Program-made: the position numbers and the translations under genes | From: Enoplosus armatus | Lineage: Eukaryota; Chordata; Actinopteri; Centrarchiformes; Enoplosidae | Assembly: GCF_043641665.1 (NCBI RefSeq) | Contig: NC_092191.1 | Coordinates: 22,903,581 to 22,967,580 of the forward strand | Direction: 5' to 3' | Length of the DNA stretch: 64,000 bases | Shown: in pieces, positions 37,660-50,200 of the stretch | How positions within the stretch are numbered: position 1 is the first letter of the stretch | How the letters are laid out: the number at the start of each line of letters is the position of its first letter | The notes under the pieces: model-generated | Databases searched by the model: none | Told to the model about the DNA's origin: nothing | What the model saw: the letters and a program-made list of their open reading frames with translations, nothing else

Positions 37660-37996
37660 TAGAGCCGCAACGATTACTTGATTAATTGATTGTTCGATCG
37701 AAAGAAAATGAGTTGCCAACTATTTTGATGATCTATGAATCGTTTTAGTCCATTTTTCAACCAAAAATGTCAAAGGTTTGCTGGTTCCAGCTTCTTAAAT
37801 GTGAGGATTTGCTGCTTTTCTTTGTTGTTTATGACAGTAAAAGAAGAGGCTTTGGGGTTTTGGACGGTTGGACAAAAAAAAACAAAAAACATAAGCAATT
37901 TGAAGGCATCACTATGACATTTTATAGACTAAACGAGTCATCAACAACAATCAGCAGATTAATCGATATTGAAAATAATCGTTAGCTGCAGCCCTA
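37660..37996. mobile_element. hAT-like MITE with intact 8-bp target duplication
   Basis: Ends TAGAGCCGCAACGATTA and TAATCGTTAGCTGCAGCCCTA-type inverted repeats (the latter written here in shortened form: CGTTAGCTGCAGCCCTA). Flanking 8-mers are identical, ATAAGAAC at 37652-37659 and 37997-38004. The interior (TTCCAGCTTCTTAAATGTGA, TGACATTTTATAGACTAAAC) matches a very common teleost non-autonomous hAT family. Degraded relatives lie at 33985-34582 and about 55825-56145. Confidence 0.85.
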
Positions 37997-38094
37997 ATAA
38001 GAACATCTTTTGGATAGGACGCTGAGGCCAGGTATGAGAATTCGGTTGGTTTAAGGACCTGAGGATGACTTTACATTCTGTGATCATATCTAAT

Positions 38095-38430
38095 TGTTAG
38101 TCAATAAATAGTTCCAGTAAGTAACTCTGCCTGAAATGATACATCATTTTACAAATTGTTTTTTGTTCCAGCGACATTCCTGTCCCTGTTACTCTAGATA
38201 ATCCCCAGAACAACAGTTTTATATTCCATTATATTGGGGGTGGAGACCGAAATCTTAGCGACAGACTTCTCAAAGCCTATCTGCATGGCTAGATAAGGTG
38301 TGAAGAGTTTTGATTGGAACTACTTTTAACCAATGAAATACTCCCCATGAAATCAGACAATGAGAGACAGATGTCTACCTCCACTATATTGGGGTGGGAA
38401 ACCGAAATCTTAGCGACAGATTTCTGCGCA
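38095..38430 (+). repeat. Dispersed element, family C, rearranged copy 2
   Basis: Same blocks as 35940-36275, with the GGTGGAGACC..ATCTTAGCGACAGA block present twice (around 38235 and 38395), on either side of GATTGGAACTACTTTTAACC. Confidence 0.55.
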
Positions 38431-39354
38431 ATTTGGGCCAAAAATGGGCCTTTTCAAAAATACCTTCAAAGCCGACAGCAAAGACTCACACAACCTGATC
38501 ACACTTTTGGACTGAAGCTCTCAAAATGCGACTGTTTTAAGGGCAAAAATGAGTCAAGTCACCTGCAGTCACAAAGGTGGATGGAGGATGGATTTGGTTT
38601 GTCATAACTGGCAACCCAGATGTTGTTCTTATTAACGGCTTGGAACTGCTCTATAAAGCACCAGTGAATGATTTGTAAACCGTTAATAAAAAAACCATTT
38701 AGCCACGGCTTGTAAACCGTTATTAAGGGTGTCTTATCAAACGAAGTCGTCATTTGTTCGAATCTATTCGATTGTAGTAAAGCGTTTTTTTTTGTTTTTT
38801 TTTAAAGGCATAGGGACAACTGTGCTGCATTCACGTGAGCGCAAACTCACCACCGACCGGGTTTTCCGCGCACTAGCGACTAAACGTTAACGTGAAAAGG
38901 GGAGGCACACGGTCGCTGCGACACATTAACCCTTTGTTCTCTCATAAGCGTCACTGTTATCATTCATTTCCCAACCTGTCTCTGGCAGGAAGGGGTCACC
39001 CATTTTATGATATAGGTTCACTGGGCCACAGGTTAGCCTAACGGTTTTTCCAACATCAAAAGTGGGACTTTTTTCTTCTTCGTTTTTTTTTCTGTTGTCA
39101 AATTGTGGAAACTTTGCTTGGTTGTGGTCAGACGACAGACGGCTAACCGGGAAGCACTTGCCGTGCCCCCCCACGGTGTTTCAACGAGTTAAAAAAAAAA
39201 CAACAAGCTAAATGTCTAGCTAAGTCCGAGAAAATAAAATAATTGATAATGGTGGAAAAAAAAATGTTGAATGGTGAAAATAAAACAATAATAAAGCACA
39301 GCAAGGTCAATATAGGAGGTCTGACAGGTACAGTTTTCAACGTCGACTAAGATA

Positions 39355-39815
39355 ATGTCAAAGAAACGAGGAAAACACACTGCCTCAGAGCACACTTTGG
39401 ATATATTTGACTTACCGAATGGCTCCTTACACGCCCGCAAACTGCTCATTTTCGAAGCCGTGACGTCTCCCATGCCGGGTCAAGGTAACAGGGGTGGGAT
39501 ACAAACTCTCTCAATAACGTTAACAGCTCAAAACCGGGACACACCGGGCCCTTCACATTGAGCGAGAGTACAGGCGCTAGTGCCAGCCCGGCGGCGGCGG
39601 CGGCGGCTCAGACGAATGAACCACCTACCTCAGTCAAGGAAAAAGGTACGAGGGTCGACGGTACCTTCACTGTCCCCTCGTATTTTTCAAACCTCTTCGT
39701 TTTTTGGAGCTGTGACGTCTCCCGTGCCGGGTAAATGTAGCAGGGATGGGATACAAACTCTCTATACAATGTTAACAGCTCAAAAACAGGACAGTAAACA
39801 CATCACATTGAGTAA
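39355..39815 (+). repeat. Local tandem duplication with short open frames
   Basis: The segment at about 39460-39562 recurs at about 39712-39815: GTGACGTCTCCCATGCCGGG against GTGACGTCTCCCGTGCCGGG, then GGGATACAAACTCTCT, GTTAACAGCTCAAAA and CACATTGAG in both. Translated, the copies keep a similar peptide (AVTSPMPGQ / AVTSPVPGK and GGIQTL / DGIQTL). The first frame starts ATG at 39358 (SKKRGKHTASEHTLDIFDLP) and ends at 39561; between the copies lies a (CGG)n run coding Ala or Arg. I do not recognise the protein; a transposon origin is likely but unproved. Confidence 0.4.
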
Positions 39816-40439
39816 GAGGGGGTGTGACTATGTGATGAAGGTGACGAAATGCGAAAAGACATGCAAATTGTTTTTAATCATTCATTTATTAAAATAAAAA
39901 AAAAGTGGGATATGTGACATTTAGCATTAAATAAAAAACAGAAGAAAGAAAAAAAAAAAAAGGAAATACAACAGTGAAAGTTTTGGGTAAACTTTTATTG
40001 TATTCTGCGAAATAACTTAAAGCAGCCTTCAGCCATTTTTTGGCTGAACAACATGTAAAAAATCAACTAAATTTTATTTATATACCGCCATTCAGTCACC
40101 TCTGTCCCCCCCCCCCCATGCCGATGCATTTCATTGCCACGCTTCTTCCATCCGACAGATGCCCTTAGACTTTTCATCCTTCATTCCACTTCCTGCCCCC
40201 ACTGCAATCACCTTATTCCACTCGCCTGAGCCTCCCCACCCGCGCCTCATTCCCCTCCACGGTTCTGTCAGACTACAGGAGTTTTAAAATCCCAATTGAT
40301 TTCGGAATCTGGTTGCATCACGCACACGAGGAGAAACTTCACAGATGTTCTTCTCTCTAATTTCTAAAAAATAATATATTATATTTTAAGGGGTTGCATC
40401 GGTAGTATTTCAAACTTTCAAACTACAATAACCGCCACG

Positions 40440-41090
40440 CGGTTGTGTGCCTCAACCAATCAGTCAAGTTGCACTTCACACCCATGTCTGTCCAGACTCA
40501 TAAAATACATGTCGTGAATATTTGGAAGTAATTGAATAAAAGGTATAAAGTGTATTTTTTGGCTAAATGGAAGTTATCACCATGTTGATGTTACATATGT
40601 GTGATTCCAGTGAATATACATTGTTGAACTGATTAATGAAGGATTATCAATGATATATTGGCTAAACAGGTACACAATGTACTTGGTTACTATGTAAAGA
40701 TGGATTCTTATAGAGTACAGCTACACAAAATGTGCTGCTTTTGCTTTCTCCTGGTATTTTTTTAGATGTGAAGCCTCTCTGTGAGCTGTGGGTGAAAGGA
40801 TCACGATTGGCTAGGTGTGCAATGACACTCGAAATTCAGAATGAGGCAGGAAGTGAAAGGCAGAATGGACGAAATGGAAAAATTATGATGTCACAGTGAA
40901 GTTGACCTTTGACCTTCTGGGTAAAAAGGTGTTTTGTGAGGTCGCGTGACCTTTGACCTTTGACCACCACATTCTAATCAGTTCGTCCTTGAGTGCGGGT
41001 GGACCGTTTGTGTCAAATTTGAAGAAATTTCCTAAGATATTGAGTTCGGGACGGACAACCCGAAAAAAATGTCGCCCGCACGGAGGAATA
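40440..41090 (+). repeat. Dispersed repeat, family B, copy 2, with DR1-like half-sites
   Basis: Co-linear with 13410-13830 and extends further 3' (AAATTTGAAGAAATTTCCTA, GACGGACAACCCGAAAA, GCACGGAGG). It carries TGACCTTTGACCT at 40903-40915 and three successive half-sites at 40947-40965. The 3' part resembles the tail of a widespread fish retroelement. Confidence 0.65.
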
Positions 41091-41659
41091 AAAACAGACT
41101 GGTGAAACCACATACACCTCTGTGAAAATGTCACACAAAACCAACTGAAACTCACACCCTTAACAGAAACTTATGCTGGGATATAGGTGGCAACAGGATG
41201 ATGAACCTGACGCCTACTGCTATTGGCTGAAAGGACAAAAATCATCATCACTACAATATCATGACCAACAGCAACACCAAACGAGATGTCGTTCTAAGCT
41301 GTGCTATTACTGCGGTTATTGAACATATTGCTAGCTAGTATGTGTCAGCTTTTCATTGTACTCACTGGCTGCTGTCCTGTTGTGTAGACCTGTGTGCCGT
41401 ATTATCATTGACTGTCCTGCATGAGGTCTGGTCTGATCTACAGTTTTTTACTTTATTTTGTCACGAAGGGAGAGGTGTGTATACGCAAAACATGTAGAAC
41501 AATGTAGAATATGTGTGCCAGCAGGATATAAGGAGTAGCTACTGCAAGTCTATGAAAGGGCAGGATTCAGAATTTCTTTTGTATATAAATATATATTTAT
41601 ATGCATATACATATACTCATCAGCTGCAAACTGTTTTCTTATTGACTGCATGAGCGGTC

Positions 41660-41830
41660 TCAGTGGTGGAAGTCCAAACTAAGTAGACATACTGACTATA
41701 CTAAAGTAAGATTTTGAGGTACTTGTACTTTACTTGAGTATATCCATTTATTACTTTACACTTCTACTCTACAACATTTCAAATGGTAAATATTGTACTT
41801 TTTTTTATTCCACTTTTACATTTATTTGAC
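41660..41830 (+). repeat. Fish dispersed repeat of the AAGTACTTGTACTTTAC type
   Basis: CAGTGGTGGAAGTCCAAACT, then TTTTGAGGTACTTGTACTTT, ACTTGAGTATATCCATTTA and TTACATTTATTTGACATATA. Forward copy of the repeat present in reverse at 11690-11840, 14925-15012 and 15735-15880. Confidence 0.65.
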
Positions 41831-42355
41831 ATATAGTTACATCGCAGATTGAGATTGAAACGTCAAAACAAAACGTGAAAAGCTTATAAAATAAGACACA
41901 TGAACTGCATGAACTGGGCCACTGCGGAAATGATCTGGCCCAGTGCAATCGCTTAAAACTCTAGAAACACGGGCTCCTCACTTGAAATGTCAGGCAAAAA
42001 CTGTAACAGATAAGGTCCAACTCTACTGGGTCAGGCTGAGGAGAGCTCAGAGAAGTGTTTGCTGGGTCCATGGTTGTCTGGGTGGCAACAGTTACCAGCA
42101 GTTTGGCAACACGATCCAAAAGCACGTGACTAACTTCATATATGGAAGCAAAAGAGTCAGGATCCCAGCTCTAGATAGAGTGCTCTCACAAGACACAACA
42201 AGCAGAAAACACCTGAATACTCAGGAGGGGGAAGACATTAGACAACAGCTTCAACAGGTGAAAACAAGATTACACTGGGGACCTCTGCTGGACTGTCAAG
42301 GTAACACAAGTCCTCAGAAAAACACAAGGCAAAGCCAGAAAACAGAAAACTATAT

Positions 42356-42357
<2 letters not shown>

Positions 42358-42388
<31 letters not shown>
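42358..42388. repeat. (AT)n microsatellite
   Basis: About 15 AT units. It is translated as Tyr-Ile repeats in the 156-codon frame at 41943-42413, which I do not accept as a gene. Confidence 0.95.
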
Positions 42389-42394
<6 letters not shown>

Positions 42395-44031
42395 GATAAA
42401 ATTGAAAAGATGATTATTTTACCACACTGCTAGAAATAATCAGGCCATAATTAAAATGAAAAAGAAAAGGCAAATTTAAAATTTTTGATCATTTGCTTAT
42501 ATAAACGGTATTAAGCTTAATACAGCTTACATAAGCAGATGTAGCTTAATACAATACATAGCTAACCCTCCTGATTCAGAAAAGATTGCACATTTTGTTG
42601 TCACCTGAGCATCATCATGATCAGGCTTTGAATTAGACCCCAGCACACAGCAACAGGGAAACACGGTCACGCATTGGCTGCTTGCTCCACAACAGTGTAT
42701 CTGTGTAAGACTCAAACATTACCCAATACACTCTAGTCTAAACATGTAATGTGGAGAAATACCTAAGCCCTTTGTTTACTTATTAGATGATAACATGTCA
42801 TTGCTGCGGTGTGATTTTTCTGCTGGCAAAAGAAGAAGAATGCAGGCCATGTTGGTGCTCTAATGAGACACTCCCATGCTTAATGTTTTGTTCTAATATC
42901 ATACCAGAGAGGCATCTGTGAGGCCTAAATGCACACCCCTTACCCCCCAAAAAGAGTCTGTATGTAGTCTGTGCGCGCCACTACCTCCAAAAGATGCTGA
43001 CTGTTATGTCAAGGTTGAGCTTTCTTCTGCCTTAATTGGACACTGCGTAAATTGTTGCCAGTGCAGTGCCCACTATCTCTACAGTAATGGTGGTAATTCT
43101 ATTGTTATGGTTGCCTATTGATCAAAAATTGACAGTAAAATTGGCATTGAAAACAATGGGCAATTTGCCTGCAGTTCAGGCCTCAGGCTACTCCCCGCAG
43201 CAGTCAGTGTCTCCTGACAAACGGTGGATCTGAGGTGTCGTTTTTTTTTTTTTTCTCTCCCCAGACGGGCGTGTAAGGTGACACAGGTTTACTTGGATAC
43301 AAGATACGAGGTCGAAACAGGGCCCAACAGGTGTGGCCTGTCTAACTCACTGTGTCCATGTTGCGGAGGGACACTGGAAGCCACAGGCGAAGAAGCAATT
43401 AAAGGAAAAGTTGACACACCAGGCCTTTGTGTCACACAATGAAAATAGTTTTAGATTAGATTTGTAAAAGGCTTGAAAAGTTCAACACATAAAGAGCAAT
43501 GCATGCATTTTAGTGTCCTATGTGGTAGGGAAAATAGATACAGCGTGCAATATTATTATTATTGTATCGATACACAGATGCCAGGTATGGCTCTTATAAA
43601 TGATTAATACTGCAAGTTGGAGTATGGAGGTTTCTTGTTATAGCAACATACCAACGTACGTTTGTTGTTTTAATGACATGCATTTGGATGTTATAATGTT
43701 TCTTGTTTAAACGTGATGCGTTGGTGTTACACAATGACGAGGATGTATCCAGATATAAGAAGATATAAATGATATGGTGGTTAGATGGAGGGAAGGTTTC
43801 TTGTTCAAATTGAATCATTTTGTATGTAGTAAGAAAAATGCCATTAAAATGAGAAAAAACTTTTTTGTAATGTGGCAGCATACGTCATATCTATGTGGAC
43901 TGCTGTCTTTATCATCGAAGAAAAACTGAAGGTCGGAAAAAAAAAAAAAGTCTTAACCAAGGTGAATTCCGACTGTTCACTAGCTTGTGGTCACACACTT
44001 TTCGCGGGTCGCACATCCTGCAGGATGCTAC

Positions 44032-44040
44032 TATAAAAAG
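44032..44040 (+). promoter_or_regulatory. TATA-like element upstream of pdzd8
   Basis: TATAAAAAG lies 259 bases before the pdzd8 ATG, preceded by a CG-containing stretch. A start site near 44065 would leave a 5' UTR of about 235 bases. No initiator motif is obvious, so this is inference from position. Confidence 0.35.
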
Positions 44041-44298
44041 GTCAACTCAAGACAGGTTTTACCAGTCGGCAGGTGGGAAATCCGACATACCTTGAACGCG
44101 TCAAGAGAAACACATTCTGCCTCCGTCATTACGCACAGCGACGTGGCCCGTTTGTCCAATCAGGTGAAGAGTCTGAAGCTCAGGAAAGAAGCAGATGATA
44201 TGGCAGCTTTGAGAGCGACCAGGTGGAACTTGCTTTTTTAACACGGCCAAACCTCCGATTAAGACAGCGCTTGGACTCCAAGACGGAAGCCGCTCGAA

Positions 44299-47200
44299 AT
44301 GATTTACTTAATATTGATTTCCGCGTTCTCCGGGGCAGTCGTTACGTTGATATTACAGTTCTTGCTGATATACCGGAGGAGCCCCGAGCCCATAGGCAGG
44401 ACAGTGCAGTATGTCAAAGTAGTGCCCGATAACGCATTGAAGGATTACTTTAATACCCAACATGCCGAACCAGGCCAGCAGCAGCAGCAGCAGCAGCAGC
44501 AGGACAGCACGGCATCTGCCGCGTCAAAACAGCAAGAGGCCGTCTCGACAAGGCAGCAGGAAGCGGCTGTCACCGGCGGCAGCCCCAAACAACAGCCGCC
44601 ACCGCCTTCTCAAAGCGAGCCCGTCGACGCGGCCAAACCCGAAACGTGCAATTTCCTAAACGCCATATTTCTGTTCCTATTCCGGGAGCTCCGAGACACC
44701 CCCGTGATAAGACACTGGCTCACCAAAAAGATCAAGGTGGAGTTTGAGGAGCTGCTGCAAACCAAGACGGCCGGTCGGCTCCTGGAGGGACTCAGTCTCA
44801 GGGACATCTCCCTGGGCAATTCTCTGCCGGTCTTCAAAACGGCCAAACTTATGAAGCCGGTGCATGTGGACGAGGACGGCATGCCCGACGAGCTCAACTT
44901 TGAGGTGGACATCGAGTACAACGGGGGCTTCCACCTCGCCATCGACGTCGAGCTGGTGTTCGGGAAGTCCGCCTACCTGTTCGTGAAGATGAGGCGCGTG
45001 GTGGGCAGGCTGAGGCTGCAGTTCACGCGCATGCCCTTCTCCCATTGGTCCTTCTCCTTCCTCGAGGACCCGCTGGTGGATTTCGAGGCCAAGTCCCAGT
45101 TCGAAGGGAGGCCGCTGCCTCAGCTCACCTCCATCATAGTCAACCAGCTGAAGCGGGTCATCAAGAAGAAGCACACCCTGCCGAACTACAAAATCAGGTA
45201 GGCTGTGTCCAGGCTAACCTGACGCTCTCGGTGTTTAAAAAAAAAACAACAACAACAACAACAACAGACTGTTAACGCACGACAAATAACAACAAAACTC
45301 AACTTAAGTTGTGGGGGGGGGAGTAAACGTGTAAAGCATTACATTTGACTTGTTTTTACATTAGCGAACAGTAGAAAGATGGACGAACCGTTTCTTGCTA
45401 ACGCGGGAAGGTTCGAGGGTTCAAAATGGACTCCCGAATGTCCCTAAATATGAAGTGGCTCATTCTCTCTCGTGGGTTGGAGGATATCAAAATGGACTAG
45501 CAGAACCATGAATTGATAGCTGTCTTTCTTTAAAACCCACATCACCGGTGGTAACCCCAACATAAGAAGTAACTGGTAGTTCGTCCAGAGAGAAGCAGCT
45601 TGAATTGTCAGAACAGTTGTGTATTCTAGGCTAAAATGTTGGGCTGCCTAATTTGAATGGGGGGAAAAATAGTCCAAATTGTATGTTTTTTTTTTTTTCC
45701 CAGCATTTCTCACTTTATTCTTTGTTTTCTGAGCTGTGACTGGAGTTGCTGCCCCCTCCTCTTGACTGAAACAAGACTTTTGTACACACACACACACACA
45801 CACACACACTGTACACGTTCTACATTGTACATGGTCGTGTTGTGGCACATTTACAGGTCAGACATGGGTTTGTGTGGCCAGTGAGGATGCTTCTTTTTGT
45901 CCAAGGTGTCGCTCAGGTCTTTCGACGGGGTCATCATCTGGTCGAAGGGAATCAATGTTCTTGAAATTCTTCGAGCTCTTTTTCATACACGGGGCGGTGC
46001 GGGCTTTGGATGCTTCAACGTGGGAACGTCATTTCCGTTTTGAGTTCTGTTGTGGGACAATAGTGTCTTGTCAACACCGTGATCAAAAATCAAGGGACTT
46101 TTAAACATACTTGATTCCTTTTTATAATGTTTCCACTGTCAATATACTGCAAACAGTTAGAATTGGTATGTAGCATGCAATCGGGACACATGGCATATGA
46201 CACAATGGTCCTTCAGCTGTGTCCTTGGATTCACTTGAAATGGCTTCTTGCGTGTGAGGAGAATGACTTGGGTAATAAAATGGGCACATGATCTTTCTTG
46301 ACGAAACAATCTCTCCACAAGGTCCGCTCTGTAGCTGTTGTGGAGCTTTTCGACTGCATCGCAAGGATCTTCCTCAGCACACTGCCCAGTTGCCATGGAA
46401 ATTGTGGATCAAGTTTCCACTTGTTCCAAGCGGTTCATGGACTTCTCCTCCATGTTGGTTTAAACGTTGAGATTGAAAGCTGAAATCAAGGTCCACTTAT
46501 TGACTCTTTTAATCCGAACACTGTGAGATGCAGTTGAAAGCTCTGGAAAGAAGCTACTTGGCGGACCTTGAGTTTAGATTTTTTGTCGTATACTTTGTAA
46601 ATTAGAAAAACTCCACAGCGTAGCTTTCACTTCCTCTAAAACACTGTCAGATTGTGATGCTGCCATCTTTTTATGACTTCCTAAACTGAAAAAAAGACCT
46701 ATCTTTAAAGTCACATTTTACCAGATAACAAAAACATTTCAAGGCACATTTTTGTTAGTTTATAAAATGAATCACATTTTTTCTGACATATTTTAGACAT
46801 GGCACTCCACCATAATCTAAAATAACATCTCCCACTCCGTGAGTCAGAAGATTTTAGACTGCTGCCCTCCCACTTGCAGCTGCTACTCATTTTTTAGATA
46901 TCACTTTTGTTTTCAGTATGTCATTAATCATAGATCGGGCCGCATGTCTCTGTTGAGACGTCCAAAATCCACAGGCCTTTCAGAAAATGGTTGATAATCA
47001 TGGGTTGACAGTGTGGAGAAAACTACATTGTTAGGTTTTTCCAACTTTGGGCCATCAGTGATACATCCATCTATCCACCACAACAATGTCTGATCCTCAA
47101 AAGACTGTGATCATAAAAACAATCTTAAACAATCTAGCTACAGTTGCTGAATTTGAACCTTCCAGCCTTCCATCCGTTAACTGAGAAAGGTTGCATCACT

Positions 47201-50200
47201 GGAGTCAACGTAAAAACCAATGGATCTTCACCAAATGCATCTTGATAGGATGTGTCACTTGGGATCTCACCTCACTGTCCACAAGTGCTTTTTTTTTTTT
47301 GGTAGCAAAATCTAGATTGGCTAGCATTTGACTTCCAAATTTTGTCCCAATTAGGAATGTCCAAGTCCCCTTAACTGTGGTCGATTCATTGTTTCAGCTC
47401 TATAATGTTGTATTTTTGCTGGTGTATGGTGTTTGACTTACACCATGGTCTTCACAGGCCGTAGAGCCTACTTCCACTTCTGTTTCAGAGTCTCCCACGT
47501 GCCTTCGAGCAAACATTAGTCCAGATTTCATGTGAGATTTTTTCAACAATGGCTTTCTCTTTGCCCCACTGCCACAAAGCTGTGACTAGTGAAGCATCCG
47601 GGCAACAGTTGCTGCATTCTTTTATTATAATTTTTTAATGATACAGTGCCTTGGAAATGATCTTCTAACCTTCTCCTGATTTGTAATTTTCTGTAACCAT
47701 GTCACAGATTTGTATCATTTGTCTTCATGATGTGGCCAGGTGTTGTACCTTCCACATACAGGCATATTTAAAGGTCCCATATTGTAGAAAGTGAGATTTC
47801 CACGTCTTGTTTGATTATACAGCAGGTCTAGCTGCTGTATAAATACTGTGAAAGTATCAAAACGCTCAGTCCATGGAGAAATGCACACAGCCCGTATACA
47901 AAAGCTGTGCATTTAAACGAGCTGTCAGGACTTCTGTGAGGTTGTGATGTCACCGCACTCAGCCAGTTTTTGGAGTTGTTGTTCAGTTTGTCTAAAACAG
48001 CTCATTTCAGACAGAGGGTGAACTGAGGGGCTGCAGAAAGGGCCAGTAGAAGATAAATAAAGACTTTTCTGAACTGTGAATCATGCAAGGCTGCTCTAGT
48101 GGAGTCCCAGAATAAAAATATGGAGCTGAAATGAGCACAATATGGGACCTTTAACGCACTGATGATCGCCCTTTAACTGTGACTCCAGTGATGGTTTAGG
48201 TGTGTCATTGGAAAAGGGTGAATACAATCAAAATACTCACATTTGTACTTAATGTATCTAAATGTATAGACAATTTTGTCATTTTGACTTAATTACCTAG
48301 CCTAATTGCATCCACTAAGAGTCAAAAATGTAGCACAATAAAACATAAGAAAGCCCAAAAGGGACAAATACTTCTAATAGACTCTGTACCTAATTGAAAG
48401 TAGAGATGGGAAATGGGTTTGAAGAAGTGAGAGAAACGGAAAGAGGGAGAGAAAAAAAGGGAAGTAGAAAGTGCATATGAGAGAGAAAGCAAAAACTAAG
48501 CGGGAGCTTATGTTCTGAGATCCTTATTTCAGTTTGGTTACTTGCCAAATAGTAACAAATGAAACTCAGCAGTTGTTACTGAAATCCTGTCACACAAACT
48601 TGAGACATCTTGTAATTTGGCATGTCCGATAGGGACAGGACTCATTCAAGTCACAGCTGTCCTCTGGGGAACAGCGGGACCTTCTCCCAGCTGAATGGCA
48701 ACAAGACAAATGTATATTTTGACTGTTGACTTGCGTGTCAGCCTTCGTTGAGTGAGTCCCGCCAAGGCGCCCGCCCTTGGGCCCTGTTTACACCTGGTAT
48801 TAACATCTGTCCTGGGGTGATCCGATCACGAGTGGACAGCTCTAACACCAGGCGTTAAATGCACCCAAGAAGCACTGAGGACGCATTGAGATTGGATGTG
48901 GTCTGGGCCACATATTGCCACATTCTTTTAGCAGCTGTGTACGCGAATATGTCCTGGGCCACATCGAAGGACCGCTGACTCAACTGGCGTCCTCTGTGTA
49001 AGTGGATGTACGTACTCTTTCGCTCATTAAAGTGCAAAACAACAATAGATCCTTGTGGATGGAGTAACGTTACATGTGAAGCGCACTGTTTCTGATGTCC
49101 TCCGGCCGCCCTGCCTCCTGAAGTAACCGCTAACTGCTGCTAACTGTAGCTGCTGTTGGCCAACCCCAAGTTCTTCCGACGGAAGTGGAGTATTTCAGAT
49201 GAGGCGCACAGTAAAACACTACAGGAAACCTTGTTATTTGACTCTCCCATTATAACCATGACTTCTGAGCGGTTATTGTCAGAATTCAAATTTCATAAAA
49301 AAGCAATCATTGAATCAGTGTGAGTCAGGAAAACTCAAGATCCAAGAAGTTAAATTACTTTTTCGAAAGGCTGACGTGATATAGTACGTTTCATCAAAGG
49401 ATCTATGTTGCCCGTCCGGCTGTTACATGCAAGTGTCAAACGCTTCTTTACCGCCTTTGAGTTGTGTGGGAGAGTACTGCAGCAAACCGAAGAACTCTGA
49501 ACGTGCGTGAGTGTGTATCACCCACGATCATGCAGAGTGAGTGAGTGAGAGTGATGAGGTGATGCAATGAAGAGCAGCCTCGGAGAACGAGAGCTGGACC
49601 TTGGGATTTGCCGAGTGGCACAGATGGTAGTTCTGTAGAGGGGAGGGCTGGGACCGCGGCCTGCTGGAGGTAATCCAGGCATTACAGCACTCACGCACTC
49701 CTGCTCCAGCTATGGGGGAATACTATATTCAAAGCCAAAACCGTGATGGGTTTTCTTTACCCCAGTCACCATTCCAGCTCCCGGTTTTTGTTTTGTACAC
49801 ATCCGAAAGCTGCATTTGCAGAAGCTTAGCGTAGAGGAGGTGAGCCTGGGACACAGCTTGTGCGTGTAATAGCATGATTGACCAATTAGGGCTGCTAATT
49901 TCTTAAGTTGTTTCACTAAGCAGTTAATGACTGATACAAGCCAAGGAGCAAAATTGTAAAGCTGGTGAAGGCTGTTTTGGGAATTATCTGACAATTTGAC
50001 AATGGACTGGAAAACAGACCTGCATGTACATTCACACATACTTAGTGTCCAGTGGTTGTTACTTACATAATTGTGCTGCAGATATCTGTGGCCCTCCTCT
50101 TTAACCTCTTTCCTTCTGTCATTTCCTGTCACAGGGGGAAGGAGGGAAGCACTACTGCAAACGGCTGACCTTTTTAGAGGGAGTTCAGTCAGCTTTTTCT

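Larger units (their letters stand above)
30607..44031. other. Intergenic region between edaradd and pdzd8
   Basis: About 13.4 kb between the divergently transcribed edaradd and pdzd8. It is dominated by mobile elements and repeats (31916-32421, 33985-34582, 35580-36275, 37660-38430, 39355-39815, 40440-41090, 41660-41830) and by CA/GT and AT microsatellites (32879-32902, 35302-35324, 42358-42388). I see no exon of a known gene. Confidence 0.65.

Noticed and set aside
41943..42413. 156-codon open frame
   Set aside because: No recognisable domain; it ends in Tyr-Ile repeats from an (AT)n microsatellite and has no splice or expression signals.
44223..44432. Possible overlapping upstream open frame at pdzd8
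   Set aside because: The first codon is GTG, not ATG, so it is not a convincing upstream ORF.
47643..47665. Apparent Tc1 terminal repeat (ACAGTGCCTTGGAAATG)
   Set aside because: In context it is internal antisense transposase sequence, since the following bases match the coding region toward the MITE, not a terminus.
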